Source: Deroplatys truncata (Eukaryota > Arthropoda > Insecta > Mantodea > Mantidae). From it: a DNA stretch of 64,000 nucleotides. The stretch covers positions 661,490,618 through 661,554,617 of the forward strand of contig CM060990.1 in NCBI GenBank assembly GCA_030765065.1. The letters run 5' to 3'. Positions 25,501 through 39,550 of the stretch are shown in pieces (the first letter of the stretch is position 1; each line of letters begins with the position of its first letter). The translations under genes were made by a program, and so were the position numbers. Under the pieces are notes generated by a model. That model was not told where the DNA came from. It did no database searches and saw only the letters and a list, made by a program, of their open reading frames with translations.

Positions 25501-27335
25501 GCTGTCACTTCGTTAATACCATCTAATTCAAGTACTTGCTATCGTTTTGTTAATAGGATCTAGTTCAACTACTCGCTGTCACTTCGTTAATATGATCTCA
25601 TTCAATATACACTGTCAGTTGGTTAATACCATCTAATTCAACTATTCACTCTCACTTCGGTAATTAGATCTAGTTAAACAATAGACCGTTACATCGTTAA
25701 TACGATCTAGTTTAACTATTCACTGCTATCTCATTAATACCATTTAACACAACTATTTAATTTCACTTCGGTAATCCTATCTAGTTCAAAGATTCACCAT
25801 TACATCGTTAATATGATATAGTTAAACTACTCACTGTCACTTGGTAAATACAATCCAGTTCAACTATTTGGTGTCACTTCGTTAATACCGTCTAGTTAAA
25901 CCATACATTGTCCCTTTGTTAATACAATCTAGTTCAACTATTCACTGTCACCTCGTTAATACAATCTAGCTCACATATACACTGTCACTTTGTTAATACG
26001 ATGCAGTTCAACTATTCACTGTTACTTCGTTAATACCATCTAATTCAACTATTTTCCTTCACTTCGTTAGTACGATCTACTTCAACTATTCACTGTCACT
26101 TCGTTAATACGATCTAGTTCAACTATTCACTGTCACTTCGTTAATACGATCTAGTTCAACTATTCACTGTCACTTCGTTAATACGATCTAGTTCAACTAT
26201 TCACTGTCACTTCGTTAATACGATCTAGTTCAACTATTCACTGTCACTTCGTTAATACGATCTAGTTCAACTATTCACTGTCACTTCGTTAATACGATCT
26301 AGATCAACTATTTACTGTCACTTCGTTAATACGATCTATTTCAACTATTCACTGTCACTTCGTTAATACGATCTAGTTCAACTATTCACTGTGACTACGT
26401 TAATACGATCTAGTTCAATTATTCACTGTGACTTTGTTAATGCGATCTAGTTCAACTGTTCACTGCCACTTCGTTAATACGATCTAGTTCAATTATACAC
26501 TGTCACTTCGTTAATACGATGTAGTTTAACTATTCACTGTTACTTCGTTAATACCATCTAATTCAACTATTCACTGTTACTTCCTTAATACCATCTAATT
26601 AAATTATTCAAGGCCACTTCGTTAATACGATCTAGTTCAACCGGTTGCTTTCACCTTGTTATTACGATTGAATTCAACTGTTTATCGTCACTTCGTTAAT
26701 AGATACCGTCTAATTCAACTGTTCACTGTCACATCGTCAATAGCATACGATTAAACTACATGCTATCACTTCGTTAAGACGATCTAGTTCTACTATTCGC
26801 TGTCACTTCTTTAATATGATCTCATTCAATATACGCTGCCACTTGGTTAAAACCATCTAATTCAACTATTCGCTGTCACCTTCTTAACACCATCTAACTC
26901 AAATATTCACTTTCACTTGGTTAATACCAGATAGTTCAACTACTCATTGTCACTACGTTAATATGATAATAGTTCAACCATTCACTGGTACTTTGTTAGT
27001 GTGCTGTATTTGAACTATTCACTGTCAGATAACTAAGTTCTCCGTTTCACTTCGTTAGTGCTATTTAGTTCAACTATTAACCGTTACGTCATTAATTTCT
27101 ATATTTTCCTTAATATGATATAGCTCAATTATGCACTGGTACTTCGTAAATGCGGTCTAGTTCAGCTATTGATTGGTGGTGCAATACGATCTCACGGTCT
27201 TTGCCCTAATGTGAATTATTTCAATTATTCACTTTATCCTAGTAGTTTCTTACCACCTTCGTTAATGCGATTTAGTTAAACCATTCACTGTCACGTCACT
27301 AATTTCTCACTATCTCTACCTTAATGTGATATAGC
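22587..27335. repeat. Higher-order repeat copy 4 (4749 bp)
   Basis: It is nearly identical to copy 5 (27336-32084) and of equal length. Differences I could see are few: TTAGATCTAG at about 25665 against TTCGATCTAG, a 2-bp loss at about 25499, and single substitutions near 22561, 22730 and 22812. Layout: type B start, CCATCTAATTC units, type B block at about 23920-24540, mixed A units, core run at about 26100-26300, type B end block from about 27000. Confidence 0.92.
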
Positions 27336-30300
27336 TCAATCATTCACTGTCGCGTCATTAATTTCACACTATCTCTTACTTAATGTGATATAATTCAACT
27401 ATTCATTGTCACTTCTTAATGCGATCCAGTTGAACTGTACCCTGTCACTTGGTTAATGCGATCCAGATCAACTATTCGCTGTCACTTCGTTAATGCCATT
27501 TAGTTATACTATTCACTACCACCTCGTTAATATGATCTAATCGAACTATTCATTGCCACCTCGTTAATACAATGCAGTTCAAATATTTAATTTCATTTCG
27601 TTAATAGGATTTTGTTCTAATATTCGCTGTCACTTCGTTAATACCATCCATTTTTACTATCCGCAGACACATCGTTAATATGATCGCATTCAATACACAC
27701 TACCAGTTGGTTAATACTATCTAATTCAACTACTCGCTGTCATTTCGTTAATACCATCTAATTCAACTACTCGCTGTCATTTCGTTAATACCAACTAATT
27801 CAACTACTTGCTGTCACTTCGTTAATATTATCTAGTTCAGCTATTCACTCCCACTTCGTTTATACCATCTAATTCAACTATTTGCTGTCACTTCGCCAAT
27901 ACCATCTAATTTAACTATTTGCTGTCACTTCGTCAATACCATCTGATTCAACTATTCACTGTCATTTCCTTAATACCATCTAATTCAACTATTTGCTGTC
28001 ACTTCGTTAAAACCACCTAATTCAACTATTCACTGTCACTTCGACAATACCATCTAATTCAACTATTTGCTGTCACTTCGTTAATACCACCTAATTCAAC
28101 TATTCACTGAAACTTCGTGAATTCGATCTAGCTCAACTATACACCGTTACTTCGCTAATACCATCTAGCTCAACTATTCAAATTCACTTAGTTAATCCTA
28201 TTTACTTCAAATATTAACTGTTACCTCGTTAATATGATATAGTTCAACTATTCACTTTCACTTCGTTAATACCATCTGGTTCAACTATTCACTGTCACTT
28301 CGTTAATAACATCTAGTTCAACTATTCAGTCACTTTTTTAATATCATCTAGTTCAACTATTCACTGTCACTTCGCTAATACCATCTAATTCAACTGTTTA
28401 CTCTCACTTCGTTAATATCGCCTATTTTAACTATTCACCCTCACTTCGTAAATTAGACCTAGTTCAAATATACACCGTTAATTCGTTGATACCATCTAGT
28501 TCAACTATTCACTGTCACTTCGTTAATTCCATTTAGTTCAACTATTCATTATCACTTCGTTAATACCATCTGGTTCAACTATTCTGTACCATTTCGTTAA
28601 TACCATCTAATTCAACTGTTTACTCTCACTTCGTTAATACCATCTAATTCAACTATTCACACTCTAAAGCTTAACTATTCCCTGGTACTTCGTAAATGCG
28701 ATCTAGTTCAACTATTCATTGGCACTTCAGTACGATCTAACTGTCTATGCCCTAATGTAATTTAGTTCAATTATTCACTTTGACCCTAGTCGAGTCTTAC
28801 TCTCATAGATAATGCGATTTAGTTAATGCATTTACTGTCGCGTCACTGATTTGTACCTATCTCTCCCTTAATGTGATTTAGTTCAACCAATTACTGCCAA
28901 GTTAATAATTTCTATATTTCTCTTAATTAATGTTATCTATCTCGAATAATTATTGTCAAGTCCTAATTTCTCACTCCCTTTCTTAATGTTTTTAGTTCCA
29001 CTATGCACTGTCAATTATTCACTTGTACGAGGTTAGCGCAATCTAGTTCAAATATTCACTGTCACGTTATAAATTTTCATCATGTCTTCCTTAATGTGAT
29101 ATAGCGCATCCGTTCATTGCCAAGACCCTAATATCTTATTATCTCATTCTTAATGCTATTAGTTCAACAATTCAATGTAACGTCACTAAATTTACACTAT
29201 CTATTCCTTCAAGTGATGTAGTTCAACCATTCACTGATACGTCACCAATTTCTCACTAATTCTTTCTTAATGTGATATAGCTCAACTATTCACTGTCACT
29301 TCGTTATCGCAATCCAGAACAACTAATTGCTGTCACGTCGATAATGCTATTTAGTTCAACTATTCACTGTCACTTCGTTAATACCATTCAGTTTAACTAC
29401 TCTGTCTCACTCCGATAATACCATCTAGTTCAACTGTTCATTGTCACTTCATTAATTCGATGTAGTTCAACTATTCACTATCACCACGATAACACAATCG
29501 TGCTTAAATATTCACTTTCACTTTGTTAATCCTATCTAGTTCAACTATTCACTGTCACATCGTTAATACAGTTTAATGCACCTATTCACTGTCACTTCAA
29601 TACCATCCGATTCAACTACTTGCTATCGCTTTGTTAATAGGATCTAGTTCTGCTATTCGCAGTCACTTCGTTAATACTATCTCATTCAATACACACTGTC
29701 AATTGGTTAATACCATCTAATTCAACTATTCGCTGTCACTTCTTTAATACGAACTGATTTAACTATTCATTCTCACTTGGTTAATACCATCTAATTCAAC
29801 TTTTCGATTTCACCGCGTTTATACTATCTAATTCAACTATTCACTCTCACTTCGTTAATATCACCTATTTTAACCATTCACCGTCACTTCGTAAATTCGA
29901 CCTAGTTCAAATCTACGCCGTTACTTCGTCAATACCATCTTAATCAATTATTCTGTCTCACTTCGTTAATACCATCTAGTTCAACTGTTCACTGTCACTT
30001 CGTTAATTCGATTTAGTTCAACTATTCGGTATCACCACGTTAATACAATTTTGCTCAAATATTCACTTTCACTTTGCTAATCCTATCTAGTTCAACTATT
30101 CTCTGTCACTTTGTTAATACGTTATAGTTCAACTATTCACTCTCAGTTCGTTAATACCATCTAATTCAAATATTCGCTGTCACTTCGAAAATACCATCTA
30201 ATTCAACTATTCGCTGTCACTTTGTTAATACCATCTAATTCAACTATATGCTGTCACTTCGTTAATACCATCTAATTCAAGTACTTGCTATCGTTTTGTT

Positions 30301-32084
30301 AATAGGATCTAGTTCAACTACTCGCTGTCACTTCGTTAATATGATCTCATTCAATATACACTGTCAGTTGGTTAATACCATCTAATTCAACTATTCACTC
30401 TCACTTCGGTAATTCGATCTAGTTAAACAATAGACCGTTACATCGTTAATACGATCTAGTTTAACTATTCACTGCTATCTCATTAATACCATTTAACACA
30501 ACTATTTAATTTCACTTCGGTAATCCTATCTAGTTCAAAGATTCACCATTACATCGTTAATATGATATAGTTAAACTACTCACTGTCACTTGGTAAATAC
30601 AATCCAGTTCAACTATTTGGTGTCACTTCGTTAATACCATCTAGTTAAACCATACATTGTCCCTTTGTTAATACAATCTAGTTCAACTATTCACTGTCAC
30701 CTCGTTAATACAATCTAGCTCACATATACACTGTCACTTTGTTAATACGATGCAGTTCAACTATTCACTGTTACTTCGTTAATACCATCTAATTCAACTA
30801 TTTTCCTTCACTTCGTTAGTACGATCTACTTCAACTATTCACTGTCACTTCGTTAATACGATCTAGTTCAACTATTCACTGTCACTTCGTTAATACGATC
30901 TAGTTCAACTATTCACTGTCACTTCGTTAATACGATCTAGTTCAACTATTCACTGTCACTTCGTTAATACGATCTAGTTCAACTATTCACTGTCACTTCG
31001 TTAATACGATCTAGTTCAACTATTCACTGTCACTTCGTTAATACGATCTAGATCAACTATTTACTGTCACTTCGTTAATACGATCTATTTCAACTATTCA
31101 CTGTCACTTCGTTAATACGATCTAGTTCAACTATTCACTGTGACTACGTTAATACGATCTAGTTCAATTATTCACTGTGACTTTGTTAATGCGATCTAGT
31201 TCAACTGTTCACTGCCACTTCGTTAATACGATCTAGTTCAATTATACACTGTCACTTCGTTAATACGATGTAGTTTAACTATTCACTGTTACTTCGTTAA
31301 TACCATCTAATTCAACTATTCACTGTTACTTCCTTAATACCATCTAATTAAATTATTCAAGGCCACTTCGTTAATACGATCTAGTTCAACCGGTTGCTTT
31401 CACCTTGTTATTACGATTGAATTCAACTGTTTATCGTCACTTCGTTAATAGATACCGTCTAATTCAACTGTTCACTGTCACATCGTCAATAGCATACGAT
31501 TAAACTACATGCTATCACTTCGTTAAGACGATCTAGTTCTACTATTCGCTGTCACTTCTTTAATATGATCTCATTCAATATACGCTGCCACTTGGTTAAA
31601 ACCATCTAATTCAACTATTCGCTGTCACCTTCTTAACACCATCTAACTCAAATATTCACTTTCACTTGGTTAATACCAGATAGTTCAACTACTCATTGTC
31701 ACTACGTTAATATGATAATAGTTCAACCATTCACTGGTACTTTGTTAGTGTGCTGTATTTGAACTATTCACTGTCAGATAACTAAGTTCTCCGTTTCACT
31801 TCGTTAGTGCTATTTAGTTCAACTATTAACCGTTACGTCATTAATTTCTATATTTTCCTTAATATGATATAGCTCAATTATGCACTGGTACTTCGTAAAT
31901 GCGGTCTAGTTCAGCTATTGATTGGTGGTGCAATACGATCTCACGGTCTTTGCCCTAATGTGAATTATTTCAATTATTCACTTTATCCTAGTAGTTTCTT
32001 ACCACCTTCGTTAATGCGATTTAGTTAAACCATTCACTGTCACGTCACTAATTTCTCACTATCTCTACCTTAATGTGATATAGC
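27336..32084. repeat. Higher-order repeat copy 5 (4749 bp)
   Basis: Base-for-base match to copy 4 over nearly its full length. A CA pair is lost at about 28328 (ATTCAGTCAC against ATTCACAGTCAC); copy 4 has its own 2-bp loss elsewhere, so both end up 4749 bp. Near-identity of two 4.7-kb units points to recent amplification or gene conversion. Confidence 0.92.
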
Positions 32085-32140
32085 TCAATCATTCACTGTC
32101 GCGTCATTAATTTCACACTATCTCTTACTTAATGTGATAT

Positions 32141-32152
32141 AATTCAACTATT
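32141..32152. other. Deletion junction within the higher-order repeat
   Basis: The sequence passes from the unit equivalent to 22643 (copy 4) directly to the unit equivalent to 23233, with AATTCAACTATT common to both. The missing 590 bp is close to sixteen 37-bp units (592). This is the expected product of exchange between out-of-step monomers. Confidence 0.85.
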
Positions 32153-33697
32153 TGCTGTCACTTCGTTAAAACCACCTAATTCAACTATTCACTGTCACTT
32201 CGACAATACCATCTAATTCAACTATTTGCTGTCACTTCGTTAATACCACCTAATTCAACTATTCACTGAAACTTCGTGAATTCGATCTAGCTCAACTATA
32301 CACCGTTACTTCGCTAATACCATCTAGCTCAACTATTCAAATTCACTTAGTTAATCCTATCTACTTCAAATATTAACTGTTACCTCGTTAATATGATATA
32401 GTTCAACTATTCACTTTCACTTCGTTAATACCATCTGGTTCAACTATTCACTGTCACTTCGTTAATAACATCTAGTTCAACTATTCACAGTCACTTTTTT
32501 AATATCATCTAGTTCAACTATTCACTGTCACTTCGCTAATACCATCTAATTCAACTGTTTACTCTCACTTCGTTAATATCGCCTATTTTAACTATTCACC
32601 CTCACTTCGTAAATTAGACCTAGTTCAAATATACACCGTTAATTCGTTGATACCATCTAGTTCAACTATTCACTGTCACTTCGTTAATTCCATTTAGTTC
32701 AACTATTCATTATCACTTCGTTAATACCATCTGGTTCAACTATTCTGTACCATTTCGTTAATACCATCTAATTCAACTGTTTACTCTCACTTCGTTAATA
32801 CCATCTAATTCAACTATTCACACTCTAAAGCTTAACTAATCCCTGGTACTTCGTAAATGCGATCTAGTTCAACTATTCATTGGTACTTCAGTACGATCTA
32901 ACTGTCTATGCCCTAATGTAATTTAGTTCAATTATTCACTTTGACCCTAGTCGAGTCTTACTCTCATAGATAATGCGATTTAGTTAATGCATTTACTGTC
33001 GCATCACTGATTTGTACCTATCTCTCCCTTAATGTGATTTAGTTCAACCAATTACTGCCAAGTTAATAATTTCTATATTTCTCTTAATTAATGTTATCTA
33101 TCTCGAATAATTATTGTCAAGTCCTAATTTCTCACTCCCTTTCTTAATGTTTTTAGTTCCACTATGCACTGTCAATTATTCACTTGTACTAGGTTAGCGC
33201 AATCTAGTTCAAATATTCACTGTCACGTTATAAATTTTCATCATGTCTTCCTTAATGTGATATAGCGCATCCGTTCATTGCCAAGACCCTAATTTCTTAC
33301 TATCTCATTCTTAATGCTATTAGTTCAACAATTCTCTGTAACGTCACTAAATTTACACTATCTATTCCTTCATGTGATGTAGTTCAACCATTCACTGATA
33401 CGTCACCAATTTCTCACTAATTCTTTCTTAATGTGATATAGCTCAACTATTCACTGTCACTTCGTTATCGCAATCCAGAACAACTAATTGCTGTCACGTC
33501 GTTAATGCTATTTAGTTCAACTATTCACTGTCACTTCGTTAATACCATTCAGTTCAACTACTCTGTCTCACTCCGATAATACCATCTAGTTCAACTGTTC
33601 ACTGTCACTTCGTTAATTCGATGTAGTTCAACTATTCACTATCACCACGATAACACAATCTTGCTTAAATATTCACTTTCACTTTGTTAATCCTATC

Positions 33698-34871
33698 TAG
33701 TTCAACTATTCACTGTCACATCGTTAATACAGTTTAATGCAACTATTCACTGTCATTCAATACCATCCGATTCAACTACTTCCTATCGCTTTGTTAATAG
33801 GATCTAGTTCTGCTATTCGCAGTCACTTCGTTAATACTATCTCATTCAATGCACACTGTCAATGGGTTAATACCATCTAATTCAACTATTCGCTGTCACT
33901 TCTTTAATACGAACAGATTTAACTATTCACTCTCACTTCGTTAATACCATCTAATTCAACTTTTCGTTTTCACCGCGTTTATACTGTCTAATTCAAATAC
34001 TCACACTCACTTCGTTAATATCACCTATTTTAACCATTCACCGTCACTTTGTAAATTCGACCTAGTTCAAATCTGCACCGTTACTTCGTCAATACCATCT
34101 TAATCAACTATTCACTATCACTTTGTTAATACCATCTAGTTCAACTATTCTGTCTCACTTCGTTAATACCATCTAGTTCAACTGTTCACTGTCACTTCGT
34201 TAATTCGATTTAGTTCAACTATTCAGTATCACCACGTTAATACAATTTTGCTCAAATATTCATTTTCACTTTGCTAATCCCATGTAGTTCAACTATTCAC
34301 TGTCACATCGTTAATACAGTTTAATGCAACTATTCACTGTCATTCAATACCATCCGATTCAACTACTTCCTATCGCTTTGTTAATAGGATCTAGTTCTGC
34401 TATTCGCAGTCACTTCGTTAATACTATCTCATTCAATGCACACTGTCAATGGGTTAATACCATCTAATTCAACTATTCGCTGTCACTTCTTTAATACGAA
34501 CAGATTTAACTATTCACTCTCACTTCGTTAATACCATCTAATTCAACTTTTCGTTTTCACCGCGTTTATACTGTCTAATTCAAATACTCACACTCACTTC
34601 GTTAATATCACCTATTTTAACCATTCACCGTCACTTTGTAAATTCGACCTAGTTCAAATCTGCACCGTTACTTCGTCAATACCATCTTAATCAACTATTC
34701 ACTATCACTTTGTTAATACCATCTAGTTCAACTATTCTGTCTCACTTCGTTAATACCATCTAGTTCAACTGTTCACTGTCACTTCGTTAATTCGATTTAG
34801 TTCAACTATTCAGTATCACCACGTTAATACAATTTTGCTCAAATATTCATTTTCACTTTGCTAATCCCATC
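33698..34871. repeat. Tandem duplication of a 587-bp segment
   Basis: Copy one is 33698-34284 and copy two is 34285-34871; both begin TAGTTCAACTATTCACTGTC and I see no difference within them. The third start, at 34872, leaves into different sequence (TAGTTCAACTCTTCTGTC). Copies 2-5 of the HOR have this segment once, so it arose in this copy and is recent. Confidence 0.9.
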
Positions 34872-36779
34872 TAGTTCAACTCTTCTGTCATTTTGTTAAT
34901 ACGTTATAGTTCAACTATTCACTGTCAGTTCATTAATACCATCTAATTCAACTATTCGCTGTCACTTCGATAATACCATCTAATTCAACTATTCGCTGTC
35001 ACTTCGTTAATACCATCTAATTCAAGTACTTGCTATCGTTTTGTTAATAGGATCTAGTTCTACTACTCGCTGTCACTTCGTTAATATGATCTCATTCAAT
35101 ATACACTCTCAGTTGGTGAAAATACCATCTAAATCATCTATTCACTCTCACATCGGTAATTCGATCTAGTTAAACAATAGACCGTTACATCGTTAATACG
35201 ATCTAGTTTAACTATTCACTGCTATCTCATTAATACCATTTAACACAACTATTTAATTTCACTTCATTAATCCTATCTAGTTCAAAGATTCACCATTACA
35301 GCGTTAATATGAAATAGTTAAACTACTCACTGTCACTTTGTAAATACAATCCATTTCAACTATTTGGTGTCACTTCGTTAATACCATCTAGTTAAACTAT
35401 ACACTGTCCCTTTGTTAATACAATCTAGTTCAACTATTCACTGTCACCTCGTTAATACAATCTAACTCACATATACACTGTCACTTTGTTAATACGATGT
35501 AGTTCAACTATTCACTGTTACTTCGTCAATACCATCTAATTCAACTATTTGCTTTCACTTCGTTAATACGATCTAGTTCAACTATTCACTGTCACTTCGT
35601 TAATACGATCTAGTTCAAGTATTCACTGTCACTTCGTTAATACGATCTAGTTCAAGTATTCACTGTCACTTCGTTATTACGATCTAGTTCAAGTATTCAC
35701 TGTCACTTCGTTATTACGATCTAGTTCAACTATTTACTGTCACTTCCTTTATACGATCTATTTCAAATATTTACTTTCACTTCGTTAATACGATCTATTT
35801 CAACTATTCACTGTCACTTCGTTAATACGATCTAGTTCAACTATTCACTGTGACTTCGTTAATACGATCTAGTTCAATTATTCACTGTGACTTCGTTAAT
35901 ACGATCTAGTTCAATTATTCACTGTGACTTTGTTAATACGATCTAGTTCAACTGTTCACTGCCACTTCGTTAATACGATCTAGTTCAATTATACACTGTC
36001 ACTTCGTTAATACGATGTAGTTCAACTATTCACTGTTACATCGTTAATACCATCTAATTAAACTATTCACTGTTACTTCCTTAATACCATCTAATTAAAT
36101 TAATCAAGGCCACTTCGTTAATACGATCTAGTTTTACCGGTTGCTTTCACCTTGTTATTACGATTGAATTCAACTATTTATCGTCACTTCGTTAATAGAT
36201 ACCGTCTAATTCAACTGTTCACTGTCACATCGTCAATACCATACGATTAAACTACATGCTATCACGTCGTTAAGACGATCTAGTTCTACTATTCGCTGTC
36301 ACTTCTTTAATATGATCTCATTCCATATACACTGCCACTTGGTTAAAACCATCTAATTCAACTATTCGCTGTCACCTTCTTAACACCATGTAACTCAAAT
36401 ATTCACTTTCACTTGGTTAATACCAGATAGTTCAACTACTCATTGTCACTACGTTAATATGATAATAGTTCAACCATTCACTGGTATTTTGTTAGTGTGC
36501 TGTATTTGAACTATTCACTGTCAGATCACTAAGTTCTCCATTTCACTTCGTTAGTGCTATTTAGTTCAACTATTAACCGTTACGTCATTAATTTCTATAT
36601 TTTCCTTAATATGATATAGCTTAATTATGCACTGGTACTTCGTAAATGCGGTCTAGTTCAGCTATTCATTGGTAGTGCAATACGATCTCACGGTCTTTGC
36701 CCTAATGTGAATTATTTCAATTATTCACTTTATCCTAGTAGTTTCTTACTCCCTTCGTTAATGCGATTTAGTTAAACCA

Positions 36780-37490
36780 CTTACTGTCGCATCACTGATT
36801 TCTCCCGATCACTCCCTTAATGTGATTTAGTTCAACCAAGGCCCTAATTTCTCAATCTCTCTTTAATTAATGTGATCTAGTTCGACTGTGCATTGCCATT
36901 TCTCTAATTTCTCACTCTCTTTCCTAATGTTTTTAGTTCCACTATGCACTATCAATTATTCACTTGAACTAGAATGTGCTAACCTAGTACATCTATTCAC
37001 CGTCACGTCATTAATTTTCAGCACGTCTTCCTTAATGTGATATAGTGCCTCCATTCATTGCCTAGTCCTAGTTTCTCAATCTCTCTTATTTATGGCGATA
37101 TATTTCAAACATTCACTTCCGCATCACTAATTTTTCACTGTCTCATCATTTATTTCTATCTAGCTCTTCAGAAATGTTATACATCTCAACCATTCATTGT
37201 CACGTGCCTAACGTTTCACTATCTCTTCCTTAATGTGATGTAGTTCTATCATCCACTGTCACGTCACTAAATTCTCATATTTGTTCCTCAATGTGATGTA
37301 GTTCAACCATTCACTGTCACGTCACTAAATTCTCATGTTTGTTCCTCAATGTGATGTAGTTCAACCATTCACTGTCACGTCACTAAATTCTCATGTTTGT
37401 TCCTCAATGTGATGTAGTTCTGTCATCTACTGTCACGTCACTAATTTCTCACTATCTCTTCCATAATGCGATATAGCTCAACAATTCTGA
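36780..37490. repeat. Type B block with a local 58-bp tandem repeat
   Basis: Monomers of the longer form fill this block. At 37261, 37319 and 37377 the word ACGTCACTAAATTCTCAT (or ACGTCACTAAATTCTCA) recurs exactly 58 bp apart, with GTTCCTCAATGTGATGTAGTTC in each, a local amplification of a one-base-shorter B unit. This marks the change between the two array domains. Confidence 0.85.
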
Positions 37491-39485
37491 CTCACTTCGT
37501 TAACACCATCTAGTTTAACTGTTTACTGTCACTTTAATACCATCTAATTTAACTATCCACTGTCACTTCGTAAATACAGTCTAATGAAACTATTCGCTGT
37601 GACTTCGTAAATACAGTCTAATGCAACTATTCGCTGTCACTTCAAGACCAAACGAATCAACTACTCGCTATTGCTTCGAGAATAGGATCCAGTTCTACTA
37701 TTCGCTGTCACTTAGTTAATATGACATCATTCAATATACGCTATCACTTGGTTAATACCATCTAATTCAACTATTCTCTGTCATTTCGCTAATATGATTT
37801 TATTCACCTACTCACTCTCGTTTCGTTAATACCACTTAATTCAACTATTCACTGTCACTTCATTAATACCACTTAATTCAACTATTCAATGTCACTTCGT
37901 TAATCATATCTAGTTCAAAGATTCACTGTTACTTCGTTAATACGATCTAGTTCTACTACTCACTGTCACTTCGTTAATACTATCTAGTTCAACTATTCAC
38001 TGTCACTTCGTTAATACGATCTAGTTCAACTATTCACTGTCACTTCGTTAATACGATCTAGTTCAACTATTCACTGTCACCTCGGTAATACGATCTAGTT
38101 CAACTATTAACTGTCACCTCGTTAATACGATACAGTTCAACTATTAACTGTCACCTCGTTAATACGATCTAGTTCAACTATTCACTGTCACTTCGTTAAT
38201 ACGATCTAGTTCAACTATTCACTGTCACTTCGTTAATACGATCTAGTTCATCTATTCACTGTCACTTCGTTAATACAATGTAGTTCAACTATTCACTGTC
38301 ACCTCGTTAATACGATCTAGTTCAAATATTCACTGTCACTTCGTTAATACAATCTTATGCAACTATTCACTGTCACTTCGATAATACCATCCAGTTCAAC
38401 TATTCACTCACACTTCGTTAATACCATCCAGTTCAACTATTCACTGTCACATCGTTAATCCTATCTAGTTCAAAGATTTACTGCTACTTCGTTACTATGA
38501 TATAGTTCAACTATTCACTGTCACTTCGTTAATACGATCGAGTTCAACTATTCACTGTCACTTCGATAATACGATATAGTTCAACTATTCACTGTCACCT
38601 CATTTATACCATTTATTTCAACTATTCACTGTCACTTCGTTAATACTATTTTATTCAACTATTTCCTGTAACTTCGTTAATACCATCTAGTTCAACTATT
38701 CCCTGTAACTTCCTTAAAACCATCTAGTTCAACTATTCCCTGTCACTTCGTTAATACCACCTATTTCACCTATTCACTATCAATTCGTTAATACCATATT
38801 ATGCAACTATTAGCTGTCACTTCGTTAATACCATCCAGTTCAACCATTCACTGTCACTTCGTTAATACGATCTAGTTCAACTATTCACTGTCACTTCGTT
38901 AATACGATCTAGTTCAACTATTCACTGTCACTTCGTTAATACGATCTAGTTCAACTATTCACTGTCACTTCGTTAATACGATGCAGTCCATCTATTCACT
39001 GTCACTTCGTTAATACGATGTAGTCCATCTATTCACTGTCACTTCGTTAATACGATGTAGTTCAACTATTCAATGTCACTTCGTTAATACGATCTAGTTC
39101 AACTATTTACTGTCACATCGTTAATACGATCTAGTTCAACTATTTACTGTCACTTCGTTAATACGATCTAGTTCAACTATTGTGGGTCACTTCGTTATGC
39201 CACCGAATTCAACTCTTCACTGTCACTTAAATACCATCTAATTCAACTATTCATCGTCATTCCGTTAATTCGATTTATTTCAACTGTACACTGTCATTTC
39301 GTGAGTATAGTGTAGTTCAACTATTCACTGTCAGTTTCTTGATACGATTTAATTCAATTATTCACGGTCACCTCATTTATACCATTTAGTTCAACTATTC
39401 ACTGTCACTTCGTTAATACGGTCTAGTTCAGCTATTCACTGTCACCTCGTTAATACGATCTAGTTTAACTATTCCCTGTCACTTA

Positions 39486-39550
39486 GTAAATAGGTGAACT
39501 AGATGGTATTAACGATCAATTCGTTAATACCATCTAGTTAAAATATTCAC
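39486..39550. repeat. Inverted-monomer hairpin, copy 1
   Basis: AACTAGATGGTATTAACGA (39497-39515) is the exact reverse complement of TCGTTAATACCATCTAGTT (39521-39539), with the 5-base loop TCAAT. An outer arm GTAAATA/TATTCAC pairs with one mismatch across a 4-by-4 internal loop. It looks like one monomer piece inverted next to its normal copy. Confidence 0.92.

Larger units (their letters stand above)
32085..36779. repeat. Higher-order repeat copy 6, with one deletion and one duplication
   Basis: It opens like copy 5, then skips about 590 bp at 32141-32152, and later holds a 587-bp tandem duplication (33698-34871). The two changes almost cancel: the next shared anchor (CGGTCTTTGCC) falls at 36691, 4747 bp after its match at 31944. 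Substitutions against copy 5 rise towards the right, and after about 36780 the HOR is lost. Confidence 0.88.

Noticed and set aside
37058-37243. Plus-strand 61-codon open frame in the satellite
   Set aside because: Chance frame in diverged type B units with no domain.
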